Numbered from the stretch's first letter, positions 29,132 to 38,505 are shown. The stretch: 64,000 bases of DNA from Thalassospira lucentensis (GCF_001613805.1 NZ_LPVY01000002.1:338759-402758); one strand, 5' to 3'. Made by a program: numbers and translations. Notes: generated by a model from the letters alone, not told the origin.

Positions 29132-30310
29132 TCAGCTATGCGACCGTAAAACCGCCTCGGCGATTTCGCGTTCAACGTCCGCCGGGTAATCATAGAATCC
29201 CGGCTTGAACGACGATGCCCCACCCGATGCCAGCCAGTCGATCCCGCGAATCAGAATGGCGGAAAACGGATCAAACAGGTCCTTGCCCGATCCCCCCATG
29301 CCCGGCGCGAGGTTCAGAAGACTGCCCCGGTTCAGAAGGTAGACTTCCTTGCCATTATCAAGCGTGAAACGCTCGATATAGCGGCGCATCCGGGTGCGTT
29401 CCTGCGTATCAAGCCATTTGACGTCAATTTCGGTATTGGAATGCCCGACATTGACCAGAATGACACCACGACGCGCCAGTTTGATCTGATCCAGGCCAAG
29501 GATGCCGGAAAAACCCGTCGCGGTGACGACAATCGCACATTCCCGAAGCCCGTCTTCAAGCGCCACAACCCGGCAACCGTGATGCTGGGCTTCAAGGGCG
29601 CGAACCGGATCGCGTTCCGCGACCGATACGACCGCCCCCAGATTGCGCGCCCGTTCGGCAACGCCACGCCCGACCGGCCCAAAACCGATCACAAGAACCG
29701 AACGGCCATAAAGCGCCAGACCGGTGACGTTGGAAAAGACCGGCCACATTTCCTGTGCCACATGGTGGCGGTTATGCAGGCGGTCCTTGATCGCGATATC
29801 GTTCCAGTTAAACACCGGGAAGGTAAAATCAAGCTTTTCAACGCGGTGAACACCGGTCGTGGTCGCTTCAAGCGCCCCATCGACCTTATGGCCCTTTTTC
29901 ACAAACGCCTCGATCAGTTCCCCACCCATGTCGGCCACGATATCGGCCGGACCATCAGACAGGATATCGATGCTTTTGGCGTATTCATCGGGCGTCATGC
30001 CGGAAAAGGCATGGACCTCGACCCCGTTCGCCGCCAGATAGGCCGCCGCAACATCATCGGTGCTATCGGGGTTGCACGCGCCCACCTTGACCGTGGCACC
30101 CGCTTTGACAAACGGCAACAGGGTCGGAATGGTGTCTTCAAGCACGTGCTGGAAACTGACGATGGTTTTGTCACGCAGGTCGCGTTTGGCAACGTAATTG
30201 CCGTATTTGGCGGTCACCGGGCAGATCACCTCGCGCCAGGCAAGGGTTTCATCGGTGATATTGGCGGCAAGTGCCGGGTCCTTGATGCGGCTGGTCGTAG
30301 AGGTGGTCAT
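29132..30310 (-). CDS. Adenosylhomocysteinase-like NAD-binding protein
   Basis: A 392-residue protein with the adenosylhomocysteinase layout: an N-terminal substrate-type domain, the EATTTGVHR motif, a NDIAIKDRLHN segment that matches the catalytic Asn/Lys/Asp stretch, and a Rossmann fold with VLVIGFGPVGRGVAERARNLGA. True SAHH is usually 430-470 residues and ends with a K..HYRY tail that reaches the partner subunit. Here the tail reads PGFYDYPADVEREIAEAV and lacks that ending. I infer a paralogue that may act on a different thioether or nucleoside. No methyltransferase or S-adenosylmethionine gene is adjacent. Confidence 0.78.
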   Translation of the reverse strand: MTTSTTSRIKDPALAANITDETLAWREVICPVTAKYGNYVAKRDLRDKTIVSFQHVLEDTIPTLLPFVKAGATVKVGACNPDSTDDVAAAYLAANGVEVHAFSGMTPDEYAKSIDILSDGPADIVADMGGELIEAFVKKGHKVDGALEATTTGVHRVEKLDFTFPVFNWNDIAIKDRLHNRHHVAQEMWPVFSNVTGLALYGRSVLVIGFGPVGRGVAERARNLGAVVSVAERDPVRALEAQHHGCRVVALEDGLRECAIVVTATGFSGILGLDQIKLARRGVILVNVGHSNTEIDVKWLDTQERTRMRRYIERFTLDNGKEVYLLNRGSLLNLAPGMGGSGKDLFDPFSAILIRGIDWLASGGASSFKPGFYDYPADVEREIAEAVLRSHS

Positions 30311-30451
30311 GGGTGGGCTCGCTTGAAACGTGGGACGAATACTGGATTACCCCCATGTGTTAATCCCAGCCCGACCGGATGAAAAGCATTTCTGACCATG
30401 TGGTCAGATTTTTCATCCGGCGGGCAGGATCAAGGACGCGAACCCCTTACT

Positions 30452-31156
30452 TTAAGGACGCGCCGGAATTTCCAGACCACGCTTCACCGCCGGTCGCGCA
30501 AGCCCGCGTTCAAGCCATGCCGGAACGTTTTTCAGGCTGTCATAATCCACCAGTGCCCCGGCATCATAGAAACCGACCAGATTGCGTACCCAGCCAAGGG
30601 TCGCGATATCGGCAATGGTATATTCATCACCCATGATCCAGTCACGCCCGGCAAGACGGGTTTCGAGAACACCCAGCAGACGTTTGGATTCCCCAACATA
30701 CCGATCCCGTGGGCGTTTATCCTCATACTCGCGACCGGCAAATTTGTGGAAGAAGCCAAGCTGGCCAAACATCGGGCCAATTGCTGCCATCTGGAAAAAC
30801 ACCCACTGGATGGTTTCGATCCGGGCAATCGGATCAGACGGCAGGAATTTTCCGGTTTTTTCCGCCAGATACAAAAGAATTGCGCCCGATTCAAACAGGC
30901 CAACCGGCTTCCCATCCGGCCCGTTCGGGTCAATGATGGCCGGGATTTTGCCATTCGGGTTCAGCGAAAGGAATTCCGGCGTCCATGTTTCGTCCTTGCC
31001 GATATCAATGAAATGCGGCTCGTAATCGATGCCGGTTTCTTCCAGCATGATCGAAACCTTGACCCCGTTTGGCGTCGGCAGGGAATAAAGCTGCAATATA
31101 TCCGGGTTCTTGGCGGGCCATCGCTTGGTGATGTCAAATGCGGACAGATCAGCCAT
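30452..31156 (-). CDS. Glutathione S-transferase, YfcG-like
   Basis: A 234-residue GST close to the glutathione-dependent disulfide-bond oxidoreductases (YfcG/YghU type, nu class). The thioredoxin-like half has LYSLPTPNGVKVSIMLEE, where Thr/Asn rather than Cys sits near the thiol, and PNGKIPAI; the Glu-Ser pair for glutathione is in LFESGAILLYLAEK. The C-terminal half is all-helical with DRDWIMG-like and YTIADIATLGWV segments. ATG at 31156 has GGA upstream; the frame is open to 31207 without support. It stands alone between the SAHH-like gene and the cyanate cluster. Confidence 0.9.
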   Translation of the reverse strand: MADLSAFDITKRWPAKNPDILQLYSLPTPNGVKVSIMLEETGIDYEPHFIDIGKDETWTPEFLSLNPNGKIPAIIDPNGPDGKPVGLFESGAILLYLAEKTGKFLPSDPIARIETIQWVFFQMAAIGPMFGQLGFFHKFAGREYEDKRPRDRYVGESKRLLGVLETRLAGRDWIMGDEYTIADIATLGWVRNLVGFYDAGALVDYDSLKNVPAWLERGLARPAVKRGLEIPARP

Positions 31157-31334
31157 CTGAATATTATCCTTCCTGATTTGGGTCATGGCGGTTGATCGGG
31201 TCGGCATTGCGCCAGACCATCAACCCTTATCCAACGTGATGTCCCCAAGATGTAGGATAAGACGACCTTCCCGCCAGCGCGAATTTGGCAATTGACTGTT
31301 TCCCGCCCTGTTTCAGTCCTGCGGCAACAACAGA

Positions 31335-31366
31335 TCAGGCCAACCCGCGCATGCAGATTGGCCTGA
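31335..31366. repeat. Inverted repeat between GST and cynS
   Basis: TCAGGCCAA and TTGGCCTGA form perfect 9-bp arms with a 14-base loop, enclosed by a further CAGTCC / GGACTG pair. There is no T run on either side, so it is a poor intrinsic terminator. It may be a processing or stability element at the end of the cyn transcript. Confidence 0.5.
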
Positions 31367-31439
31367 CTGGACTGCGACATACGGATCAATATTCATCCGC
31401 TGCCGATATGGGATTGCCTTAACCGCGTGCGATATTATC

Positions 31440-31880
31440 TTACCAGGCACGATAAGGCAGGAATTTGCCATCAAGGGTCACGACAACGCGGTCCCCCTTC
31501 GGATCGGCCTTGCGTTCGATATACATTTCGTAATCAATCGCACTCATGATGCCGTCGCCGAACTTTTCATGGATGATTTCTTTGATCGTTTCGCCGTAAA
31601 CGCCCATGATTTCATAGATACGGTATACCGCCGGATCGGTCGGCACCGCCTGTTCCCAGATTTTCATCGGGCATTCCTGCAGCACGGCGGATGCCTCCGC
31701 CGGAAGCTCCAGCAGGGCCACCAGCATATCGGCCTTTTCCTTGGGCGCGGAATTCATGCCAAGGCAGACCGACGTGGTCCAGACCGGGGACATGCCGATC
31801 TTGCTGGCGATTTCTTCCCAGCCAAGACCCTTGGCTTTTTTGGACGTAATGATCAGTTCTTTCACATCTGCTTTTTTCAC
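31440..31880 (-). CDS. cynS: Cyanate hydratase (cyanase)
   Basis: Catalyses bicarbonate-dependent breakdown of cyanate to ammonium and CO2. The 146-residue protein has an N-terminal helix-turn-helix-like domain and the C-terminal active-site domain with YRIYEIMGVYGETIKEIIHEKFGDGIMSAID (written in parts: YRIYEIMGVYGETIKE, HEKFGDGIMSAID); Arg, Glu and Ser of the catalytic triad are present. I chose the GTG at 31880 because GGAGA lies six bases upstream; a GTG at 31898 is possible. It is the last gene of cynABDS. Confidence 0.96.
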   Translation of the reverse strand: MKKADVKELIITSKKAKGLGWEEIASKIGMSPVWTTSVCLGMNSAPKEKADMLVALLELPAEASAVLQECPMKIWEQAVPTDPAVYRIYEIMGVYGETIKEIIHEKFGDGIMSAIDYEMYIERKADPKGDRVVVTLDGKFLPYRAW

Positions 31881-31916
31881 AGCTTTTCTCCACTTCACTG
31901 TCTGTGTCGTTACGGA

Positions 31917-32846
31917 TTAGTCGGCACCATTCACCACCCGCGGGCGGGCGGGTGTCTCGTCGGCACCTTTGTTGGATTTATTGGCAACCGGCCCGTTCAG
32001 GCCAAAACGGATGACGTTTGGTTCAGAAACGCCATCCTCGTCACGTTTCCCGGCCAGTTCGCGGGACCGCTTGGCAAGGAATTCGACCAGATGGTTGCGA
32101 ATGTCGTAATAGTCGGGATGATGGATGATATCGGCCCGAACGCGCGGGCGTTCGATATCGACCTGTACCGATTCCGCGACCCGCGCATAGGGGCCGTTGG
32201 TCATAAGGAGGATACGGTCGGCAAGCAGGATCGCCTCGTCGACATCATGGGTGATCATGAAAACAGTCTGATCCGACCCGGCCCAGATACGGATCAATTC
32301 ATCCTGAATGCTGCCCCGTGTCAGGGCATCAAGTGCCCCAAACGGTTCATCCAGCAACAGCAGTTCCGGCTGAATGGCAAAGGCCCGCGCAATCGAAACA
32401 CGCTGCCGCATGCCACCTGATAATTGTGATGGCTTGCGAAGCTCCGCCCCGCCGGTAAGCCCCACCATTTCCAGATATTTGATCGAATGATCATGGACCT
32501 GTTTCTTGGTCCAGTTGCGATGGCGCGCCTGCACGGCAAAGGTCACGTTTTTAAGCGCGGATAACCACGGCAACAGGGAATAGTTCTGAAACACGATACC
32601 GCGATCAAGACTTGGCCCCGATACTTCCCTGCCATTCATGATCACCGCGCCGTCGGTCGGCTCGTCGAGCCCGGCAAGGATATTCAGGATCGTCGATTTG
32701 CCGCAGCCCGAATGACCAATGATGCAGACAAATTCGCCCTTTTCGATCCCCAGATTGACGTTTTCAAACACGGTTAACGGATCAGATCCCTTGGGGCCGG
32801 GGAACCGCTTGCTTAGTCCCTGTACGCTCAGGAAGGGTGTTGGCAT
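31917..32846 (-). CDS. cynD: Cyanate/nitrate-type ABC transporter ATPase
   Basis: ATP-binding subunit of an NrtD/SsuB/TauB-class importer. Walker A is GHSGCGKST, the signature is SGGMRQRVSIARAF and Walker B is LLLLDEPFGALD. The 309-residue length includes a polar C-terminal extension of about 50 residues. ATG at 32846 has AAGGAAAA upstream. It lies 11 bp after the permease and 36 bp before cynS, so its cargo is inferred to be cyanate; nitrate or nitrite would be the alternatives on family grounds alone. Confidence 0.9.
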   Translation of the reverse strand: MPTPFLSVQGLSKRFPGPKGSDPLTVFENVNLGIEKGEFVCIIGHSGCGKSTILNILAGLDEPTDGAVIMNGREVSGPSLDRGIVFQNYSLLPWLSALKNVTFAVQARHRNWTKKQVHDHSIKYLEMVGLTGGAELRKPSQLSGGMRQRVSIARAFAIQPELLLLDEPFGALDALTRGSIQDELIRIWAGSDQTVFMITHDVDEAILLADRILLMTNGPYARVAESVQVDIERPRVRADIIHHPDYYDIRNHLVEFLAKRSRELAGKRDEDGVSEPNVIRFGLNGPVANKSNKGADETPARPRVVNGAD

Positions 32847-32857
32847 GGTGCTTTTCC

Positions 32858-33688
32858 TTATTCCTGGTACTGCACAAGGCGGGCGCAATAGGCGAACGCC
32901 GTATCAAGAAGCATGCCGACAAGGCCGATCATCAGGATCGAAAAGATCACACTGGTCAGATCCAGATTGTTCCATTCGTTCCAGACGTAATAGCCAATGC
33001 CGGTACCGCCCACGAGCATCTCGGCGGCTACAATCACCAGCCACGCAATCCCGATGGAAATCCGCATCCCCGTCAGGATGGTCGGTGCCGCCGCCGGAAG
33101 AATGACGATCCACGCGGTTTTCAGCGTGCCCAGTTCATGGGTGCGCGCGACATTGACCCAGTCCTTGCGTACACCGGCAACGCCAAAGGCCGTATTGATC
33201 AGCATCGGCCAGATCGAACAGATAAAGATCACGAAAATCGCCGATGCCTGACTGTCCTGAATGACAAACAGCGCAAGCGGCATCCACGCCAGCGGCGAAA
33301 TCGGGCGAAGGATCTGGATGAACGGATCAAGTGCCCGATACATCAATGGCGACATGCCAATCAGGAACCCGGCCGGAATGGCAATTGCCGCGGCCAGAAA
33401 ATAGCCCGACAGCACGCGATAAAGCGAATAACCGATCTGAATGCCAATCCCCTTGTCGTTAGGACCGGCATCATAGAAAGGGTTGGAAAGTTCTTCCCAC
33501 GCCTTGACGAACACCGCAGATGGTGGCGGCACGGCGGCCTTTGGCTCTGCCCCGCCCATCAGGATTTCATATTCCGTCAGTTCACTGCCCAGTTTCTGCT
33601 GGGGGCTGGCGGCCTCCCATATTCCAAGAAGAACCGCCAGCAAAACAGCAGACAACAGCAGCGCCCTGGCATTCAGGGATGCGATCAT
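32858..33688 (-). CDS. cynB: Cyanate/nitrate-type ABC transporter permease
   Basis: Membrane subunit of the NrtB/SsuC class, 276 residues with a signal anchor (about 8-25) and about five further membrane helices. The family coupling loop is visible in EWRT-like form as ARTHELGTLKTAWIVILPAA, and PISPLAWMPLALF is typical of this group. A periplasmic loop follows the first helix. The start lies 1 bp after the end of the binding-protein gene, so the two are translationally linked. Confidence 0.9.
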   Translation of the reverse strand: MIASLNARALLLSAVLLAVLLGIWEAASPQQKLGSELTEYEILMGGAEPKAAVPPPSAVFVKAWEELSNPFYDAGPNDKGIGIQIGYSLYRVLSGYFLAAAIAIPAGFLIGMSPLMYRALDPFIQILRPISPLAWMPLALFVIQDSQASAIFVIFICSIWPMLINTAFGVAGVRKDWVNVARTHELGTLKTAWIVILPAAAPTILTGMRISIGIAWLVIVAAEMLVGGTGIGYYVWNEWNNLDLTSVIFSILMIGLVGMLLDTAFAYCARLVQYQE

Positions 33689-33689
33689 A

Positions 33690-35159
33690 TCAGCTTACCC
33701 CTTTGCCAATCGGGAAGCTGTTGACATAGGCCTCGGGCTGATCGGGGTCGAACTCTTTGCCCATGATCGTATATTTCTGATAGGTGCTGTCTGGTGCTTC
33801 GTAGCCAAGGTCTTTCATGATCTTGGCGCAATCGGCCGCGACATAGACTTCTTCGGCGATTTTCTTGTAATCGACATCGCCGTCGATATAGCCCCAGCGC
33901 TTCATCTGCGTCAGAATCCACACACCCATCGAATGCCACGGGAACGGATCGAAATCGATGCGGTCCGGCACGTTCTTGACCTCGCCCAGACCATCGGCAT
34001 AACGCCCGGTCAGGACCTGCTCGATGACCGGCACCGGCTGGTTCAGATAGTTGGTCGGCGCGATTGCTGCCGAGATTTCCTTGCGGTTTTCCGGCTTGGA
34101 TGCGTATTGCGTCGCATCGACGATCGATTTCAGAAGCGCGCCATAGGTATTGGGCATTTCATCGGCAAACGCCTTGGAACAGGCAAACGCACAGCACGGA
34201 TGACCTTCCCAGATATCCTTGGTCAGGGTGTGGATGAAGCCGATTTTTTCCCAGACGGCACGCTGGTTGAACGGATCAGGCGACAGATAACCATCAAGGT
34301 TACCGGCACGCAGGTTGGCGACCATTTCGGGCGGCGGAACGACACGGATCTGGATGTCTTTATCCGGGTCAAGGCCATGTTCGGCGACGTAATAACGCAG
34401 CAGGAAGTTGTGCATCGAATATTCGAACGGCACACCGAACTTGAAGCCCTTCCACTGTTTCGGATCGCGTTTATCAAGATGGTCGTTATGCAGGACAATC
34501 GCCTGCCCGTTGATGTTTTCAACCGCCGGCATCAGGAACGGGGTCGCGGTCGAACCGGCCCCCATGGTGATGGCAAGCGGCATGGGGGTGAGCATATGCG
34601 ACGCGTCATATTCATTGTTCAATGACTTGTCACGTGCGACCGCCCAGCCCGCGGTTTTGATCACATCGACATCAAGACCGTATTTCTCATAAAAGCCCAT
34701 CGGCTGGGCCATGATGATCGGGGTGGCGCAGGTGATCGGAACAAAGCCGATATTAAGCTTGGTCTTTTCCGGCGTGCCCAGATCATCAAGGATTGCCGCC
34801 TTGACCTTATCAAGCGGCAGGACCGACGCCAGTGCCGCCATCATCGTGCCGCTACCAACCATTTTGGCAAAGGAACGACGCGAAATCTCGTTATGCCCGA
34901 AGACAGAGCGGACCACCGCACTTTCAATCGCGCGATCCAGCATTTCCTCGCTGCTGGCAAGCTTGCCAGACGACGACGACGCGCCATCCACAGCCATATC
35001 GCTATGGGCGGGCATCGATGCCAGATCGTATGTGTCTTCGTGATGGTCATGACCGGCATGGTGATGTTTGCCGGTTGCGCAAGCCTCGCAGCCGCACGAT
35101 TTGCTATGCCGCAGATCGCTTTCGCCACTGAATGGATCGCCCAGACTTTTGATAGACAT
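33690..35159 (-). CDS. cynA: Cyanate/nitrate-type ABC substrate-binding protein
   Basis: A 489-residue NrtA/CmpA-class binding protein. The solute domain begins near residue 128 (KLNIGFVPITCATPIIMAQ) and holds family segments VPPPEMVANLRAGNLDGYL and EGHPCCAFACSKAF. A Tat-like signal SRRSFAKM with a hydrophobic stretch sits at 93-115, unusually far in. Before it lies a Cys/His-rich patch with C22, C24, C27, H32-34, H37, H39 and H40. ATG at 35159 is 52 bases below the predicted sigma-54 start site. First gene of cynABDS. Confidence 0.88.
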   Translation of the reverse strand: MSIKSLGDPFSGESDLRHSKSCGCEACATGKHHHAGHDHHEDTYDLASMPAHSDMAVDGASSSSGKLASSEEMLDRAIESAVVRSVFGHNEISRRSFAKMVGSGTMMAALASVLPLDKVKAAILDDLGTPEKTKLNIGFVPITCATPIIMAQPMGFYEKYGLDVDVIKTAGWAVARDKSLNNEYDASHMLTPMPLAITMGAGSTATPFLMPAVENINGQAIVLHNDHLDKRDPKQWKGFKFGVPFEYSMHNFLLRYYVAEHGLDPDKDIQIRVVPPPEMVANLRAGNLDGYLSPDPFNQRAVWEKIGFIHTLTKDIWEGHPCCAFACSKAFADEMPNTYGALLKSIVDATQYASKPENRKEISAAIAPTNYLNQPVPVIEQVLTGRYADGLGEVKNVPDRIDFDPFPWHSMGVWILTQMKRWGYIDGDVDYKKIAEEVYVAADCAKIMKDLGYEAPDSTYQKYTIMGKEFDPDQPEAYVNSFPIGKGVS

Positions 35160-35222
35160 GTGGTCACCCCCTGTTTTGTTTACGCCGCCCGTCAGGCGAC
35201 ACCGATATTCGGGGTGATAACA

Positions 35223-35237
35223 GCAACCGGCGTGCCA
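35223..35237 (-). promoter_or_regulatory. Sigma-54 promoter of cynABDS
   Basis: On the minus strand, TGGCACGCCGGTTGC matches the -24/-12 consensus TGGCACG-N4-TTGC at every fixed base. Transcription should start near 35211, giving a leader of about 52 nt before cynA. An NtrC-type activator gene lies divergently and three upstream sites precede the promoter. Confidence 0.9.
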
Positions 35238-35306
35238 GATTTGTGCGGCGCGAAAAACTCTAGGGAAACACTGGACTTTGGCCCGAAACAGGCGCAATCT
35301 CGGGTC

Positions 35307-35361
35307 ATACGAAATTTCGTAATTTACGATATTTCGTAACCATATTTACGAAATATCGTAG
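35307..35361. promoter_or_regulatory. Three upstream activator sites between cynA and cynF
   Basis: Three copies of a 16-bp palindrome of form TTACGAWATWTCGTAA: ATACGAAATTTCGTAA at 35307-35322, TTACGATATTTCGTAA at 35324-35339 and TTACGAAATATCGTAG at 35346-35361. Centres are 17 and 22 bp apart. They lie about 95-150 bp upstream of the predicted start of cynA transcription, the usual place for an enhancer. The last copy ends 10 bp before the cynF start codon, which suggests autoregulation. Confidence 0.85.
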
Positions 35362-35371
35362 GCCGATCACG

Positions 35372-37315
35372 ATGGATCAGATTGCAAACCCGCCACCTCC
35401 AACGGTTTCGGGCGCCCTGTATCAACAGGCGCTTGCATCGCATATTCATCCGACTTTGCTGGTTCATCCGCAAAGTGATCGCATCATGTTTGCCAATCAG
35501 GCGGCGGCGCATTTGCTGGGCCGCAGCATTGCGGACCTTAAATCCACCGCCATGAGCAGCCTGCACAAGGGGCAGGTGCCAAGCCTTGTGGTGTTCAGCC
35601 AGGCCGCCCTTTATCACGGCTTTGCCTGGACGCGGGGCCTTAACCTGATGCATTCCGATGGCACCGAAATCCAGCTTGAACACGAAGCCCGCGCCCTGCA
35701 CTGGGAGGGCGAGGATTACCTGATCATCATCCTTTGTGATCTTGATGCCCGCCACCGCCGCGATGTCGATGCAGAGGCCGATAATTACCTGCGCGAAGGC
35801 ATTGCCGAATGGCGGCGGGCCGAACGGTTTTTCCGCGAAATCGAACGCGAAAACCAGTTGATCCTGGGTGCCGCGGGCGAGGGCATTTACGGGGTCAATA
35901 GCGACGGCATCACCACCTTCGTCAATCCGGCTGCCGAACGGATGCTGGGCTGGACGGCCGAGGAACTGGTGGGCAAGGAAATCCATTCGATCATCCACCA
36001 TTCGCATATCAATGGCGATCCCTACCACGCCGAACATTGCCCGATTTACAATGCGTTTCGCGAAGGCATCGTTCGGCGCGTTGATGACGAGGTTTTCTGG
36101 CGCAGCGACGGCAAACCGATCCGGGTGGAATATACCTCCACCCCGATCCGCGATCATGGGCTGGTGATCGGGGCGGTGATCGTGTTTCGCGATATCACCG
36201 AACGCAAGATTGCCGAGGAAAAGCTGCATGCGGCGCTTGCCGAGGTCGACCGCCTGCGCGAAAGGCTGGAACTTGAAAACGCCTATCTTCAGGAAGAAAT
36301 CCTCTCGACCAACAACCACCACGAAATCATCGGCCAGTCCGAGGCGATCAATAGTGCGCTCAAACAGATTGATCTGGTCGCCCCGACCGATGCCAACGTC
36401 CTGATCACCGGGGAATCGGGCACCGGCAAGGAACTGATTGCGCGCGCCATCCATCAGGCAAGCCACCGGCGCGACCGTGTTCTGGTCCGCGTGAACTGTG
36501 CCGCCATCCCTCATGAATTATTCGAAAGCGAGTTTTTCGGCCATGTCCGCGGTGCCTTTACCGGGGCCGTGCGCGATCGCGTCGGGCGGTTCGAACTGGC
36601 CGATGGCGGGACGCTGTTTCTGGACGAGGTCGGCGAAATTCCGCTGGAACTGCAGGGCAAGCTTTTGCGCGTTCTTCAGGATCAGAAATTCGAACGCATC
36701 GGCGAGGAACGCACGCGCGAGGTCAATGTAAGGCTATTGGCCGCCACCAACCGCGATCTCAAGGAAGAAGTCCGGCTGGGCCGCTTCCGCGAGGACCTTT
36801 ATTTCCGCCTCAATGTGTTTCCCATCGAATGCCGGCCGCTGCGCGAACGGCCCGACGATATCCCGCCATTGGCGACACATTTCCTGCGCAATATCTGCCA
36901 GCGGCTGAACATTCCGCAACTGACGCTGACCAACGGGCAGGTCCGAAGCCTGATGAAATATGACTGGCCCGGCAACGCGCGCGAACTTGAAAACATCATC
37001 GAACGCGCTGCCATTCTGGCCCGCGACGGCAAACTGAATTTTGACCTGCCCGAACCCAATCGCCGCGAAACAGATCATGGCAATGCCAACCCCGCGCGTG
37101 ATCAGGCCAGCCCCCAATCGGCAATCCTGACCGAAGATGACCGGCGCAAACACGAATATGACAATATCATCCGCGCCCTTGAAACCACACGCGGCCGGAT
37201 TTTCGGCCCCGATGGGGCGGCGGCCCTTTTGAATGTAAAGCCGACAACCCTGGCGTCGCGGATCAAAAAGCTTCGGATTGACCGGCGTGATTTCACGCCA
37301 TCGGGCCAGCCCTAA
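35372..37315 (+). CDS. cynF: Sigma-54-dependent activator of the cyanate operon, CynF-like
   Basis: A 647-residue bacterial enhancer-binding protein. Two PAS domains (about 15-125 and 155-285) are followed by a coiled linker, an AAA+ domain (about 315-550) with Walker A GESGTGKE from 347, the sigma-54 contact loop GAFTGA at 394-399 and Walker [11 protein letters not shown], and a Fis-type DNA-binding end with [18 protein letters not shown]. It has no receiver domain, so it is not a two-component regulator. Divergence from cynABDS with a sigma-54 promoter and three palindromes between supports the role. A CynF of this class is known in a cyanotrophic Pseudomonas; orthology is inferred. Confidence 0.9.
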   Translation: MDQIANPPPPTVSGALYQQALASHIHPTLLVHPQSDRIMFANQAAAHLLGRSIADLKSTAMSSLHKGQVPSLVVFSQAALYHGFAWTRGLNLMHSDGTEIQLEHEARALHWEGEDYLIIILCDLDARHRRDVDAEADNYLREGIAEWRRAERFFREIERENQLILGAAGEGIYGVNSDGITTFVNPAAERMLGWTAEELVGKEIHSIIHHSHINGDPYHAEHCPIYNAFREGIVRRVDDEVFWRSDGKPIRVEYTSTPIRDHGLVIGAVIVFRDITERKIAEEKLHAALAEVDRLRERLELENAYLQEEILSTNNHHEIIGQSEAINSALKQIDLVAPTDANVLITGESGTGKELIARAIHQASHRRDRVLVRVNCAAIPHELFESEFFGHVRGAFTGAVRDRVGRFELADGGTLFLDEVGEIPLELQGKLLRVLQDQKFERIGEERTREVNVRLLAATNRDLKEEVRLGRFREDLYFRLNVFPIECRPLRERPDDIPPLATHFLRNICQRLNIPQLTLTNGQVRSLMKYDWPGNARELENIIERAAILARDGKLNFDLPEPNRRETDHGNANPARDQASPQSAILTEDDRRKHEYDNIIRALETTRGRIFGPDGAAALLNVKPTTLASRIKKLRIDRRDFTPSGQP

Positions 37316-37442
37316 GCGTCAGCCATCGGAAATCGCAAAGATTTTTCGATCTGCGACCTTGCCCCCGCCCGCAGTTTGACGCAGCATGTCGCCCCGCCCG
37401 GCACATCACACCCGCAAGGGCGGCACAAAGGAGTAGTCCGGT

Positions 37443-37637
37443 ATGGCTGGATTTTTACAGATTGGCGTTCTGATCGCGATGGCCGCGGTCGCGGTTATTC
37501 TGGTGCTTGGCATCATCACCATGGCGCGTGGCAAGGATGCCAGGAAATCCAACAAGCTGATGCAGCTTCGCGTACTGGTACAGGGGATTGCCCTGCTGCT
37601 TCTGATCATCCTGTCCTTCATGGCGCTGGGCAAATAG
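37443..37637 (+). CDS. Twin-TM HIG1-domain-like protein
   Basis: A 64-residue protein of two membrane helices (about 5-25 and 42-62) joined by a short basic loop with KDARKSNKLMQLRV, the HIG1/twin-transmembrane pattern. In other alphaproteobacteria this small gene commonly precedes the cobalamin adenosyltransferase gene, as here. AAGGAG lies at a good distance from the ATG. Its role is not known; eukaryotic HIG1 proteins act on respiratory complexes. Confidence 0.85.
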   Translation: MAGFLQIGVLIAMAAVAVILVLGIITMARGKDARKSNKLMQLRVLVQGIALLLLIILSFMALGK

Positions 37638-37689
37638 GCCCGCCGATGATCCCCCCCGAAAGTCACCCATCAGGACAACGGAATTCACC

Positions 37690-38262
37690 ATGGTTCAACT
37701 GACCCGCATCTACACCAAATCCGGCGACAAGGGCAAAACCGCCCTTGGTAATGGCACCCGCGTTGCCAAAAACGATATTCGCGTTGCAGCCTATGGCACA
37801 GTGGACGAAACCAATGCGGTGATCGGGGTTGCCCGCCTGCATGCGAGTGGTGATGTCGATGCCATGCTGGCCCGCATCCAGAACGACCTTTTTGATCTTG
37901 GTGCCGATCTGTGCACGCCCGGTGATGGCAGCGACGATAACCCGGAACGCCCGGCCCTTCGCATCACGAGCAAGCAGACCGAGCGGCTGGAAAGCGAAAT
38001 CGATGCGATCAATGCCGGTCTTGATCCGCTGAAATCCTTTGTCCTGCCCGGCGGCAGTGCCCTTTCGGCCCAGCTTCATGTCGCGCGCACCGTATCGCGC
38101 CGCGCCGAACGGCTGATTGTGGAGCTCTCGGGAATCGAGGCGATCAACCCCGAAGCGGTGCGCTACATCAACCGCCTGTCGGACCATATGTTCGTTCTGG
38201 CCCGCCATGCCAATAATGGCGGCAAGGACGATATCCTGTGGCAACCCGGCCTGACCCGCTAG
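37690..38262 (+). CDS. Cob(I)alamin adenosyltransferase, PduO type
   Basis: A 190-residue enzyme that makes adenosylcobalamin from cob(I)alamin and ATP. The N-terminal ATP-binding motif TRIYTKSGDKGKTAL and the C-terminal ARTVSRRAERLIV and NRLSDHMFVLAR stretches identify the PduO/MMAB family. It follows the HIG1-like gene by 52 bp. The product would serve the B12-dependent ethylmalonyl-CoA mutase encoded 16 kb away. Confidence 0.95.
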   Translation: MVQLTRIYTKSGDKGKTALGNGTRVAKNDIRVAAYGTVDETNAVIGVARLHASGDVDAMLARIQNDLFDLGADLCTPGDGSDDNPERPALRITSKQTERLESEIDAINAGLDPLKSFVLPGGSALSAQLHVARTVSRRAERLIVELSGIEAINPEAVRYINRLSDHMFVLARHANNGGKDDILWQPGLTR

Positions 38263-38377
38263 GCAGATATTGGAAATAAACCCCTGTCTTTTCAGGGTTC
38301 GGTTGCGTATCAAGGCAGCCCGAGACTTCAGAATTTCAGTAAAGAAGTTGTCGTTAACGTTAACCTCTTTACGTAAA

Positions 38378-38406
38378 TTGACAAGCCCCGTAGCACCCCC
38401 TATTGT
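38378..38406 (+). promoter_or_regulatory. Sigma-70 promoter of etfBA
   Basis: TTGACA at 38378-38383, a 17-bp spacer and TATTGT at 38401-38406. Transcription would begin near 38413, about 93 bases before etfB. A 12-bp palindrome GTTAACGTTAAC lies upstream at 38353-38364 and may be a regulator site. Confidence 0.8.
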
Positions 38407-38505
38407 GCATCGCGGGGAAAACAGTAACATCGGGCCCCACTGCGGACTGCCCCGGCAGAACGCAGCAAGCCCATAGCTTCGACAACAAAAACGAACAGGT
38501 CTGTC

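Noticed and set aside
33483..34625. A 380-codon plus-strand frame across cynB and cynA
   Set aside because: It overlaps two well-supported genes in antisense and matches no family.
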